A stretch of DNA of 64,000 bases from Stakelama pacifica (GTDB lineage: Bacteria > Pseudomonadota > Alphaproteobacteria > Sphingomonadales > Sphingomonadaceae): the NCBI RefSeq assembly GCF_004361835.1, contig NZ_SNWD01000014.1:1-64000 (forward strand), written 5' to 3'. The position numbers and the translations under genes are program-made. Position 1 is the stretch's first letter, and each line of letters opens with the position of its first letter. Below are positions 16,978 to 26,200 of the stretch, piece after piece. Under the pieces are notes generated by a model. That model was not told the origin of the DNA, did no database searches, and was given only the letters and a program-made list of their open reading frames with translations.

Positions 16978-17552
16978 GTGACCCCCTTGAGCATTGCCGC
17001 ACCGAAGCCGACGATGGCCGTCCCCACCAGCACGGCGGTCGCGCGCAGGATGCGGCTGTCGGCGAGCGTCCATGCCATAGCGCCGCCCCAGGCCAGAGGC
17101 ACGATCAGCCCACCGATCAGGAGCCGTGTCTGCGTTTCCCCGGGCGCCCAGACGGCATAGCTGATCCCCAACCCCATCGCCGCCACCATGCCGATGGGGC
17201 CGGCAAGCAACCAACGCAGCGTGGTGCGCCAGGCGCTCGGTGCACGCTCCGCCGGTTCGGGAGCCAGGCCCTTACGCGCTGCCCGGCCTGCCTTGGCCGG
17301 CCGGAGCGTATAGCCGGAAGCGATGACGCCGAAGGCCGCAACGGACAGTAGCGTCAGCGCGATGAATGGACCGCGCGCTTCCCCCAAAACCCAAGCGGGC
17401 CAGAGGAGCATGAAACAGAGCAGAGCCAGACCACCCCAACGCCATGGCGCTTTGCCGGCTTTGAGACTCCAGGCCCGGCGCAGCATCCACGCTCCGGCGA
17501 CCGCGCCGCCGAGAATGACCGCCGTCGCGCCGAGGGACGCCGCGCCGGTCAA
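16974..17552 (-). CDS. small membrane protein of TonB/PepSY iron operons
   Basis: A 192-residue protein with about five hydrophobic segments (residues 8-26, 37-55, 63-82, 112-130, 140-185). A basic cytoplasmic loop in the middle (LRPAKAGRAARKGLAPEPAERAPSAW) separates two halves. I do not recognise a named domain. Proteins of this size and topology recur between a TonB receptor and a PepSY protein in sphingomonads. The start overlaps the receptor stop and the stop overlaps the PepSY start (both ATGA), so the three are translationally coupled and probably work together in iron-siderophore handling at the inner membrane. Confidence 0.75.
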   Translation of the reverse strand: MTGAASLGATAVILGGAVAGAWMLRRAWSLKAGKAPWRWGGLALLCFMLLWPAWVLGEARGPFIALTLLSVAAFGVIASGYTLRPAKAGRAARKGLAPEPAERAPSAWRTTLRWLLAGPIGMVAAMGLGISYAVWAPGETQTRLLIGGLIVPLAWGGAMAWTLADSRILRATAVLVGTAIVGFGAAMLKGVT

Positions 17553-19810
17553 AAGCCGGCTTCCAGGATCACCCCGGCGCTGCGCGGCGCACCGATGATG
17601 GCGAAGTTGGTGAAGCTGTTGACATATTGGTCGTATTTTTCATCGAATAGGTTGTTGGCGAACAGCGACAGGCTCCAGTGGTCGGCTTCATAGCCGATAC
17701 GGGCGTTGACCAGCGTGCGCCCACTAACGCGGCTATCCGATTGCGGTATCGACACATCGGTATAGACCGCGCTGCGATAGCTGGCGTTGACATTGGCGTT
17801 GAAGCCCCCCCCAAAGCGCACATTGGCTCCGCCCGCCAGCGTCCATCTTGGCGCATAGGGGAACTCCAGCCCCGACAAATCAGTGATCGAGCCGACGTCG
17901 GTGACGAAGCTGTCGAACTTGGTACGCGTGTGGCCCAGGCTCGCATACCAGTCGAACGCCGGCGACACCCGATGCGCCAGTTCCAGCTCGAAGCCATAGA
18001 GATGCGACTTACCGGCATTCACCGTATGGGTGTCATAGGTGCCGTTGCCGAAATTGGCGGTGGTCTGCTGGTCGGTCCAGTCGATGTAGAAGGCGTTGGC
18101 ATTGACCGTCAGGCGGCCATCGAGCCAGGCCGAGCGCAGCGACAATTCATAGTTCCAGGTGAATTCGGGATCATAGGGGAAGAGTTGCGACCGGGCCGTG
18201 TTGAACCCGCTGCCACCCGAACGATAGCCGCGCTGCACGACAAAGGCAGTGGCAAGATCAGGTGTCCACGCCATCTCCACGCCGCCCTTGGGCAGAAAGG
18301 CGTTGAAGGTCCGCGTGCCCACCGGCGCCGAGCCATTGGCGTCATCGACCAGTCCCAGGACGGCGGCGTTGACGCCTGCGAAGGCGGGCGCCAGCGGGCC
18401 GTATGCCGCCGGATCGGGCAGCGTGCCGGCGAAGGTGGCGATTGCTTCGCCGCCGATCTTGTTGCGTTCGCGGTCGTAGCGGAAGCCACCCAGCAGCGAG
18501 AGCCGGTCGGTCAGGCGATAGCGCGCATCGGCGAAAACGGCCATCGTCTCGACCTTCGTCGGAAAATCCGAGGTGTAGTCGACCGGGATATTGGGAAGCG
18601 CGGCGGTGTAGAGCGCCGCGACCTGCGCCGCCGTCTGCGCGCCCAGCGCGGGCGTCAACAGGTTCGCGATGGTCGGTCCGGGTGTCGGCACCAGCGTCAC
18701 CTGATGTGCGCGCCGATACTGGTCGCGATTATAGTAGAACAGCCCGGCAAGACCGCTCAGCCGGTTGCCCTCATAGTTGAGCCGCAGTTCCTGCGTGAAG
18801 GTTTCCGCCCCGCCCCATATATCGCTGTAGGCGATGCTGGCGGCCGAAGAGTCGCCATCATATTTACGGATGAAGTCAGTATCCGTCCAGGTGCCGAGCG
18901 TGCTCAGCGACAGGCCGCCGCCCAGATCATAGCGCAGGTCCAGCGTCACCTGGTCGTTATCGACATTGCTGCTGTTGGGATAATCCGATGGATTGGTCCG
19001 GTTGTCGAAATAATTCCCGACCGACCGATCGACATAGGTAAAGAGATAACCGCCCTTTGTCTCGAAATGATGATAGCCGAGGCGCGCCTCGAAACCCGCA
19101 AGCGCCGATGGCGTCCACAGCAGCTTGCCGCGGATCGACGTAGAATCCACGCCGCTTTCCGGTTCGTTGCGAGTGATGTTGCGGATATAGCCGTCCGAAT
19201 CGCGTTTCTCAGCCGAGATGCGGAAGGCGAGTTCACCTGGCACCAGCGGGCCGCCGCCCGCGACCGCAAACTGCGTCGTATCGAAGGACGATACGAGCGC
19301 GCGGCCTTTGAGGCTCCAGTCGAAGGTCGGATCCTGCGTGCGGATATGCACCGCACCGGCCAGTGCGTTGAGGCCTTGGATGGTCGACTGCGGTCCACGG
19401 AAAATCTCGACTTGGACCACGTCCCACATATCTGTCGGGCCGTTCGACAACACATCCTGCGGCACTGGCGCGCCATCGACGAACACCGTCGCGGTCGCCG
19501 CGTCACCGCCACCCGAAACGCCGCGCTGGTCGATGCCACGAATCGAGAAGCCCGATGCGCCATAGGTCTCGGAGACATTGGCCGTGCGGTTGTAGATGTC
19601 CTGGATCGTCAGGATATTCTCTTCAGCCAGCCTTTCGTCTGGCGTCACGCTGACCGAGGCCGTCGTTTCCTGAAGGCTGCGGGCTGCTTTTTCGCCTGTG
19701 ACGATGATTTCGTTCTGGTCGTCCAACGACGTCGCTTGTTGGGCAGCCTCAGCCGAGGTGGCCGCTAGCGCGCAGAGCAGCGATGTGGATAAAAAGAAGA
19801 ATTGCTTCAT
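17549..19810 (-). CDS. TonB-dependent outer-membrane receptor (siderophore type)
   Basis: 753 residues from MKQFFFLSTSLLCALAATSAEA, a standard signal peptide cleaved near residue 23; a frame 6 codons longer lacks signal character. The TonB box region is DDQNEIIVTGEKA, and the plug follows with IQDIYNRTANVSETYGASGFSIRGIDQRG and VQVEIFRGPQSTIQGLNALAGAV. The 22-strand barrel runs to the C-terminal GVILEAGF with the terminal Phe. It imports a ferric siderophore or similar chelate, driven by TonB-ExbBD. It heads a three-gene overlapping operon with a small membrane protein and a PepSY protein. A perfect palindrome 43-61 bases upstream of the start resembles a Fur site, so iron repression is likely. 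Confidence 0.93.
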   Translation of the reverse strand: MKQFFFLSTSLLCALAATSAEAAQQATSLDDQNEIIVTGEKAARSLQETTASVSVTPDERLAEENILTIQDIYNRTANVSETYGASGFSIRGIDQRGVSGGGDAATATVFVDGAPVPQDVLSNGPTDMWDVVQVEIFRGPQSTIQGLNALAGAVHIRTQDPTFDWSLKGRALVSSFDTTQFAVAGGGPLVPGELAFRISAEKRDSDGYIRNITRNEPESGVDSTSIRGKLLWTPSALAGFEARLGYHHFETKGGYLFTYVDRSVGNYFDNRTNPSDYPNSSNVDNDQVTLDLRYDLGGGLSLSTLGTWTDTDFIRKYDGDSSAASIAYSDIWGGAETFTQELRLNYEGNRLSGLAGLFYYNRDQYRRAHQVTLVPTPGPTIANLLTPALGAQTAAQVAALYTAALPNIPVDYTSDFPTKVETMAVFADARYRLTDRLSLLGGFRYDRERNKIGGEAIATFAGTLPDPAAYGPLAPAFAGVNAAVLGLVDDANGSAPVGTRTFNAFLPKGGVEMAWTPDLATAFVVQRGYRSGGSGFNTARSQLFPYDPEFTWNYELSLRSAWLDGRLTVNANAFYIDWTDQQTTANFGNGTYDTHTVNAGKSHLYGFELELAHRVSPAFDWYASLGHTRTKFDSFVTDVGSITDLSGLEFPYAPRWTLAGGANVRFGGGFNANVNASYRSAVYTDVSIPQSDSRVSGRTLVNARIGYEADHWSLSLFANNLFDEKYDQYVNSFTNFAIIGAPRSAGVILEAGF

Positions 19811-19852
19811 GGCACCCCCGTTCGTCACGAAGAGCGCCTAGCCAAGATCGCT

Positions 19853-19871
19853 ATTGCGAGTCAATCGCAAT
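19853..19871. promoter_or_regulatory. candidate Fur-type operator upstream of TonB receptor operon
   Basis: ATTGCGAGTCAATCGCAAT is a perfect inverted repeat (ATTGCGA / TCGCAAT, 5-base spacer), centred about 50 bases before the receptor start. Alphaproteobacterial Fur boxes have this TTGCGA-type arm pattern, and the regulated operon is of the iron-uptake type. Assignment is inferred from symmetry and context. Confidence 0.5.
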
Positions 19872-20334
19872 TTTACTGTTGAGGTTGTCTGACCTCGTTT
19901 GACTCCCATGCGGCCTGCAATTAGGGCGTACACCGCCCACAAAGCAGCAGTTCCCTGGTTTGCTTCTGCTCACTGATAGCTTCCGATCATTCACACAGCG
20001 ATTTATGACTCATTCTCGGCCGTGTGTGGACTGGCAGTTTTTGGTGTGGCACCGGCGGAAAGCTGACATTTGGCTTCCAACACTAATTTCGGTCTTTCCG
20101 AGGTAACGAACCGCTACCCGATAGCCGTCGTTACAAGCACGCCCGAATATCGGCAAGATCGGCGGCGATAGCTGACCGTGGAGCTGACTTGCGGGGCGCG
20201 TCGTCGCTGGTGCCGTCCACTAAGCAACCAAATGACGATTCTCTGTCTGAAATCTATGTCTCGCTTTGCGTCAGCGGAAACTGGCTAACAGGCGATGAAG
20301 AGAATTAAGCTTGGTCACCACTTTATATAGACGG
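19872..20334. other. intergenic region, no supported gene
   Basis: About 460 bases between the TonB receptor promoter and the 3' end of the hydrolase gene. No frame has domain or ribosome-site support. I see no strong hairpin; the region likely holds only the terminator of the minus-strand hydrolase operon's neighbour-facing side and neutral sequence. Confidence 0.4.
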
Positions 20335-21105
20335 TCAAGTTTCCCGATCCAAGAACTCCTCGACGGCCGCCGCGAAAGCATCCGGAGCGTCGATATGCAC
20401 CGAATGTCCGCCTGCGATTTCTATATAGCTCGTCTCCGGACGCTCCAGAGCCATGGCCTTCAGCTCTTTCCGATCAGAGAGTGGACTATCCGCGCCTTTA
20501 ACGACCAAAGCGGGACAATGGCTGCTGAGCCAGGTATGCTCATGATTGCCATTCAGTGCTTCCACGGATAGCAGATATTCCTCAATTTCGAAGTTCAAGC
20601 GCCAGCCATCCTCAACGCGATGTATCAAGTTCTGCAAATAGGGAGACAGGCGGGCGCCAATGCGTTCTTCCAGCTTCTCTTTTAGCGGGAACACTCCAGC
20701 CCATGAGCGCGTAAACTCGCCCTCTTCGTCCAAAGATGTCCCTATATCGACGATGACCGTGCGCGACACGCGTTCCGGCATCCGGGCGGCCATATGATAG
20801 GCCACGACCCCGCCGAAGGAATGCCCTATCATAGGCACAGCGGACGTGATTCCGATATGATCCAGCATCGCAGCCACGTCAGAGACATAGGCATCAATCT
20901 GGTGATCCCGCGAAGCATCGGTTTCGCCAAAACTACGCTGGTCCAGAGCGATGACCCGCCATTTCTGCGCTAACGCCGCCGCCAGACCTTCAAAATCGAG
21001 CGCATTCATCCAGTGACCATGCAGTGCTAAGACCGGGGGGCCGGGCGCTTCCTCATCAAGATAGGAAAAGGTCAACCCATGATGCTTAGAACTGTGGCGG
21101 TGCAT
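20335..21105 (-). CDS. alpha/beta hydrolase
   Basis: A 256-residue hydrolase. LALHGHWMN (27-35) is the oxyanion-hole HG motif, GHSFGG (94-99) the nucleophile elbow with Ser96, the acid follows in ALVVKGADSPLSD, and the histidine is in EIAGGHSVHIDAPDAF near the C-terminus. This is a full catalytic triad of the esterase/epoxide-hydrolase-like group, in the cytoplasm. It starts 19 bases after the stop of the ECF41 sigma-factor gene and so is probably the last gene of an AhpD-sigma-hydrolase operon. ECF41 modules typically control one enzyme gene beside them, so this could be a regulon member. The substrate is unknown. Confidence 0.88.
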   Translation of the reverse strand: MHRHSSKHHGLTFSYLDEEAPGPPVLALHGHWMNALDFEGLAAALAQKWRVIALDQRSFGETDASRDHQIDAYVSDVAAMLDHIGITSAVPMIGHSFGGVVAYHMAARMPERVSRTVIVDIGTSLDEEGEFTRSWAGVFPLKEKLEERIGARLSPYLQNLIHRVEDGWRLNFEIEEYLLSVEALNGNHEHTWLSSHCPALVVKGADSPLSDRKELKAMALERPETSYIEIAGGHSVHIDAPDAFAAAVEEFLDRET

Positions 21106-21123
21106 TGGTGTATATTCGGGGGC

Positions 21124-22024
21124 TTATCCTTGGGTGAGCGATGGTTTCGAGGCGGCGATGTGGGCGAGCTTGTCCGGGTTTCTAACGATCCAGACCGCCG
21201 CGATCCGTTGCGCCCTTGTCGCGATGGCGGTCGTCTGCAAAACACCCCCCACCTCAACGCTGACAAAGCCAGGGGTTCCATTTATGCGCACAAGAGCGGG
21301 GCACGGCTTTGCGGGGTGATCACTCTTGCGCGCAATGCCGACAAAGAGCGAAGCTGCCCGTCGTGCTCCATGCAGTATATTGATAGCGGCAGGGACCTTG
21401 CCACCGCCGTCAGTATGAATCTCAATGTCTTCCGTAAACAGCGCAAGCAAAGCCTCCATGTCTCCTGTTCGACTGGCTTCCCAAAAAGCGCGGACAAGTC
21501 TCTCGTCTTCCGCGATATTGCCCGATGCTACGGGCTCGGCGCCTGCCATTAGCTTGCGCACGCGAAACGAGCTGCCTTGCCGCCGCGTCGGTCCCTCCTG
21601 TAACATCAGCTATCTCTGCGTAGGTAAAATCGAAAGCCTCGCGCAGAAGAAAAGCCGCGCGCATCGGAGGTGCAAGCATCTGCAAAGTCAGAAGAAGCGC
21701 AATTCGAACATCTTGTGCTTCCGAAAGGAAGCCCTCCGCATCCGGTGCCCGCTCAGTAATTAGCGGGTCGGGCAACCACGCACCGACATAGCGCTCTCGC
21801 CGCACCCGCGCTGAATGCAGATGATCCAGACATTGGCGTGCTGTAATCGTCGTAAGCCAGCGTGCAGTATCGTTGACTGCGGCGTGATCGCTGCGGCTCC
21901 ATCGCACCCATGCTTCCTGAACGATGTCTTCTGAATCGGTGAGCGATCCCGTCATGCGATAGGCAAGCGATTTAAGTCGGGGGCGATGAGTCTCAAATAT
22001 CTGGAGAGTTTGGCTAGGCGGTAT
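21124..22024 (-). pseudogene. ECF41 (SigJ-type) sigma factor with SnoaL-like tail, damaged
   Basis: Two frames combine into one ECF41 sigma factor. Region 2 is TLQIFETHRPRLKSLAYRM then GSLTDSEDIVQEAWVRW; the linker motif YVGAWLPDP and region 4 (LTLQMLAPPMRAAFLLREAFDFTYAEIAD) are typical. The SnoaL-like extension carries the two group markers DGGGKV and NPDKL, which modulate the sigma activity. The phase shifts by one base near 21553-21560 (ARQLVSR | VRKLMAG). No ATG, GTG or TTG lies at the expected N-terminus: the codon at 22024-22022, 6 bases after GAGG, is ATA, and the first ATG falls inside region 2. So both the start and the frame look damaged. The stop of the AhpD-like gene overlaps this start region, and the hydrolase follows. 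Confidence 0.8.
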
Positions 22025-22475
22025 CCCGAGCCTCGACAGGGTGCTGGCTGCGAAAGCCGACCGCGATCCGGTTCCATGCGTTGATTGTGGTGATAATCAG
22101 GGTAATCTCGACCTGCTCCTGCGCGCTGAATGCTGCTGCCAATGTTTCGAAACTATGGTCATCTGCGCCCGTCGCTTCGACGCGGGTAAGCGCCTCGCAC
22201 CAGGTAAGCGCGGCGCGTTCGCGTGTGCCGAATGCCGGGCTTTCCCGCCATCCGGCCAGAACGTCCAGCTTGCTCTGCGGGACGCCCGCCTTACGCGCGG
22301 CAGGCAGATGCATGTTCAGGCAATAGGCACAGCCATTGATCTGGGACGCGCGAATCTTCAGCAGTTCACGCATCGCCGCATCTATCGAGAGGCTTGCGAG
22401 ACTTTCTTCCAGCGCGAACATTGGCTTCATTGCGTCCGGCGCCGCCTCAACATAGTTTAATCTTGATTTCGTCAT
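22014..22475 (-). CDS. AhpD-like / carboxymuconolactone decarboxylase family protein
   Basis: A 153-residue all-helical protein with the redox-active motif INGCAYCLNMH: Cys49, Cys52 and His56, preceded by the conserved glutamate in MRELLKIRAS. This is the AhpD-like CxxC-x3-H pattern of alkylhydroperoxidase-type carboxymuconolactone decarboxylase proteins, which act as thiol peroxidases in the cytoplasm. Proteins of exactly this type are the standard gene partner and target of ECF41 sigma factors, and here the gene directly precedes one with an 11-base overlap. The promoter should lie in the 22476-22620 stretch and, if the module works as in other species, would be recognised by that sigma factor. 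Confidence 0.9.
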   Translation of the reverse strand: MTKSRLNYVEAAPDAMKPMFALEESLASLSIDAAMRELLKIRASQINGCAYCLNMHLPAARKAGVPQSKLDVLAGWRESPAFGTRERAALTWCEALTRVEATGADDHSFETLAAAFSAQEQVEITLIITTINAWNRIAVGFRSQHPVEARDTA

Positions 22476-23218
22476 ACGTGCATCCTTTGAGGGGTTATGT
22501 CCTCATGACGAAACAGCACCGCATTCCGTGACAGAACTTTCGCATTCAGCAAAAATTCCAATCATGATGGGGCCGGTCAGATCGAGCAATATCGAGATTG
22601 GAAGTGACGAATGTCTGCCGAATTCTCCATTGGTTACACCGGAAAATCTGCAAACGTTTGCGCGCAATCACTTCTAGGCCACACGATTGAAGAAGCGGCC
22701 GTTCTATTCCTCGGAAATCGCTTGCCAGCTTTGAATGGCCGATATCGGGGCGCGAGGTCGACGGGCCGCATCACCGTCCTAGATGTCGTCTATGTTCGTC
22801 CGCTTTCGAGAGCAAACCCAGACACGTCGAATGGCCGAAATTGGGGCGCCAAGCTGTCACGCCAGTCCGCTCTGCAGAACGTCCGTTTTGCCTCTCTGGG
22901 CTCCTAAAAGCAGACTTTCCGGTTCGTCGACATAGCCGCCGTTCATCAGACACATTGATAGTGTCCGCGTTCGCGCTTGTCGCCCAAGGCACCGAATACC
23001 TGCAATTGGAGCGCTAAGTGGCCGTCAAGCCGCTCTATCGACGAGAATTTCCCAACGATTTGAGTGCCATCGCTTTCATATCGGGTGCGCCAAATTCGAC
23101 AAGATACGTGAAGTCGCCCGGCAAATGCAGCGCGACATTGCCATCGTCGGCTATATTCACGTCGCCGCACGGGGCGTCGGTGCCCTGTAGCCTAACAAGT
23201 GCGCCGATGGGGCGGCAG
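22476..23218. other. intergenic region, no supported gene
   Basis: About 740 bases. It should contain the promoter of the AhpD-like operon near 22480-22560. A plus-strand frame at 22611-22907 has no recognisable domain. Two related phrases, TGAATGGCCGATATCGGGGCG (about 22733) and the similar CGAATGGCCGAAATTGGGGCG (about 22828), lie about 95 bases apart and suggest degenerate repeats. Otherwise I see nothing. Confidence 0.4.
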
Positions 23219-23252
23219 GCTCAGACCAGCACGCGGTGATGCTGATCTGAGC
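23219..23252. terminator. hairpin terminator after the giant autotransporter gene
   Basis: GCTCAGACCAGCA (23219-23231) pairs with TGCTGATCTGAGC (23240-23252) at 12 of 13 positions around an 8-base loop. It begins 17 bases beyond the stop of the minus-strand gene at 23269. There is no clear U-tract, so it may be a stabilising or Rho-assisted 3' hairpin. Confidence 0.55.
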
Positions 23253-23268
23253 CCGCCGAACCCTTGCT

Positions 23269-26200
23269 TCAGAACTGTCGGGCCACGGATATGCCTGCAG
23301 TGCCGTAGGTTGCGCCCGAGCCAAATCCACCGCCCAGATCGATCGTGCTGCTCCAGCCTCTTCCGAGCAGCAATTCGACACCGACCTCGCCCGTGAACGA
23401 GTCCATCAGCCAGGCCTCGTCGTTCAGACGATAGCGATAGGCACCGACATCGGCATAATCGAGCAGCTGCGCGGCGCTGTCCCTGAACTCGTGCCGCCAT
23501 TCGAGCCGCAGTTGCGGGCGAACGGCACCCAGATTCAGACTGCCGCGTCCACCCAGCACGCCGGCGATCGAGCTAAGATCGCGCTTCGCGAACGCCAGGC
23601 TGTAGGTGCCGCCGCCGCGCTCGAAATAGGAATTGAGCGTTGCATCAACCCAGTCCAGCTTGCCGTAGAGCGAGATATCCGCCCGACCCATCGTCCGGTC
23701 GATGCCGCCCGACAATGACCCGAACAGCAGCTCCCCGCTGCGTACAGCATCGGCGGTCAGTCCATTGGCCGTTACCGAACGGCGGATGCGATAGTCGAGA
23801 TCGCCAATGCCGAGCACGCCGTCGACGAAGAAGGCAGGTGCCGGGGACCATGATCCGTAAAGCGAAGCGGAGCTGGCCGCGGCACGCACACGTCCCGCGT
23901 CGTCCCGGCCCACCTTTGTCACACTGCGCCCATAGCCGCCGCCAAGTCCGATGATCAGGCGATCGTTCAGCTTGACGTCAACGCCAAGGCTCAGCCCCTC
24001 GCTGCTCAGGCGCAGTCGGTCGCGCCCGGCATCGGCGTCGCGTGTGCCAACAAGCACCGAACCGCCAACCCATAGCGCCGCCGATCCGACCGTGCGTTCG
24101 CTATTGTCCTCCGCAGCCGGTGTGTCCGCCGGGTCGGTCGCGCGCTTTGCCGGCACCCCTCCCCTGTTCGTCTCGGCATCGCCCCGGACCACAGCGCGAC
24201 CGGCGACAGCCGGCACCGCCGCCGGATCAGCCATCGCCGTCTGGCCGGACCAGCCATTCGCCTCTGCCTCACGCTGCCATGCGGGTGTGCCACCGGTCAG
24301 CTGGACGCTGCTCGACATGCCGCCCGACCCCTGTCCGCCATTGTGCAATTGTTCGTTGCGCCGCTGAAAATTGCTCAGCTGTGCTGCGGCCAGTCGCCGT
24401 GCCGACTCCGCCTGCGCCGCCGACACGCCGGCAACGGTGGGGTCCGCAGTCGGATCGGGGCGCGCCGCCACCGTCACGCTCACACTCGCCACTGCCGACG
24501 TTCCGGCGACATTGGTCAGCGTGTAGCCCACCGTTGCCAGCCCGGCAAAAGTGGGTGCGGGCGTGACGATGAGTGCATAGCTGCCTTCGCCCCGCGCCTC
24601 GATCCGTGTCGAAATCGAATCTGAAGGAGTGACCGATACGATGGTCGCCGCCGTGAACGGACCGCCGCTTGCCCCCTCGGTCAGCAGGATCGTAACCGGC
24701 GAGGACTGTTCGGCGTTGGCGGAAAGGTTCACCGCCACCGGAACATCGGCGCGGACGGTGACGGTAACCGTAGCAGGCGCGGACGTACCGCCCGGCCCTA
24801 CCGCAACAAAGTCAAAACCGTCCTGCCCGACGAAACCGACCTCAGGTTCGTACCGGGCGACGAAACCGCTCGCCGCTGCCGTTCCGATCCCCGCTGTACG
24901 CTGGGTCGGACTTATCAGCGTCACCGTGCCATGCATCGCCTGACGCACGAGTTCGACGCTGTCAAAATCGCCGGTGATATAGTCGTTGAGATTCAGCGTC
25001 AGCGGTTGCGAAGCGCTCGTCGTCGCGCTCGCTGCGACCTGCTCGGGAACTGGCAACACTTCGGGCGGCGGCAGTGCCACCGTGATGCGATAGGCGCGCG
25101 TCGCGCTGAACGGCCCCGTGCCGCTGCTGCTGTCAGTGGCGGTCACACTGAAATCGAAGCTGCCGCCATCGACAGGCTGGCCGGTGATGGCACCATCTGC
25201 CGCCAGGTTCAGCCCGGCCGGCAGCGCACCGCCGGTAACGGCGTAGCGATAGGGCGCAGTGCCGCCGGTCGCAACGATCGCTGCGCTATACGCCTCATCC
25301 GTTTTGCCATCGGGGAGCGATTCGGGCGAAAGCGTGATGGCAGGCGCCGCGATGGTGATCGTGAAACCGGCCTGAGCGCTTTGACCGGCGGCGTCGGTTA
25401 CCGTCACCGTCACGCTGACATTTTCGGCATCCGCGACTGGCGTGCCGGAAAGCACCCCGGTGGACGGCGAGAATTCCAGTCCCGAGGGAAGCGCTGCTGA
25501 CAATGCATATGCATAAGGTTTCGTACCCCCGCTGGCCGTAACCGGCTGCACCGGCGTCAGCTGCTGGCCTACCGTCCCCGTGACAGGCGCCTGTGGCTGA
25601 ACGGCGACAAGTCCTGCCGCGGTGATGGTAAAGCTGCGGGACACTAACGGTGCTGCTGCGATATTTTCATTACCCGCCTGCTGCGCTTCGATCGTGCAGG
25701 TGCCCGATGCGACCAGCGTCGCCTGATCGCCAGCGACGGTGCAGACCGAAGGAGTGGCCGCAACGAAGCTGACCGGAAGGCCCGAACTCGCCGCAGCGAC
25801 AAGGGTCACAGGTCCGCTGCCCAGCGCGATGTCTGCAGGGGCGGTAAAGCTGATCGTCTGTGCCGCTTTGGCGATCGTGAGGGTGTATCCGACCGCACCG
25901 CTGGTGCCGAACGCATCCGTCGCGGTAACGGTGAAGCTCACGCTGCCGGCAGCGTCCGGCGTGCCCGAAAGCGTGCCGTTGCCGGCCAGCGTCAGACCGG
26001 CGGGCAGCGTGCCGGTGCTTACCGCATAGCTGTACGGGGCCGTGCCGCCGGTGGCGGAGAGCGGCTGGCTGTACGCCGTTCCCACGCTGCCATCGGGCAG
26101 AGCGGCGGGCGTGACGTTCACCTGGGGTGAGACGATCGCGATGCTATAGGCCTTCGTCCCGGCATTACCGTTCGCATCGGCAGCGCTGAGCGTGAAACCG

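Noticed and set aside
17678..19768. 696-codon plus-strand open frame opposite the TonB receptor
   Set aside because: It lies entirely antisense to a receptor with full plug and barrel signatures. Its sequence has no domain character; it is a shadow of high-GC codon bias.
22611..22907. 98-codon plus-strand frame upstream of the AhpD-like gene
   Set aside because: No recognisable motif and it contains repeat-like phrases, so it is more likely non-coding.
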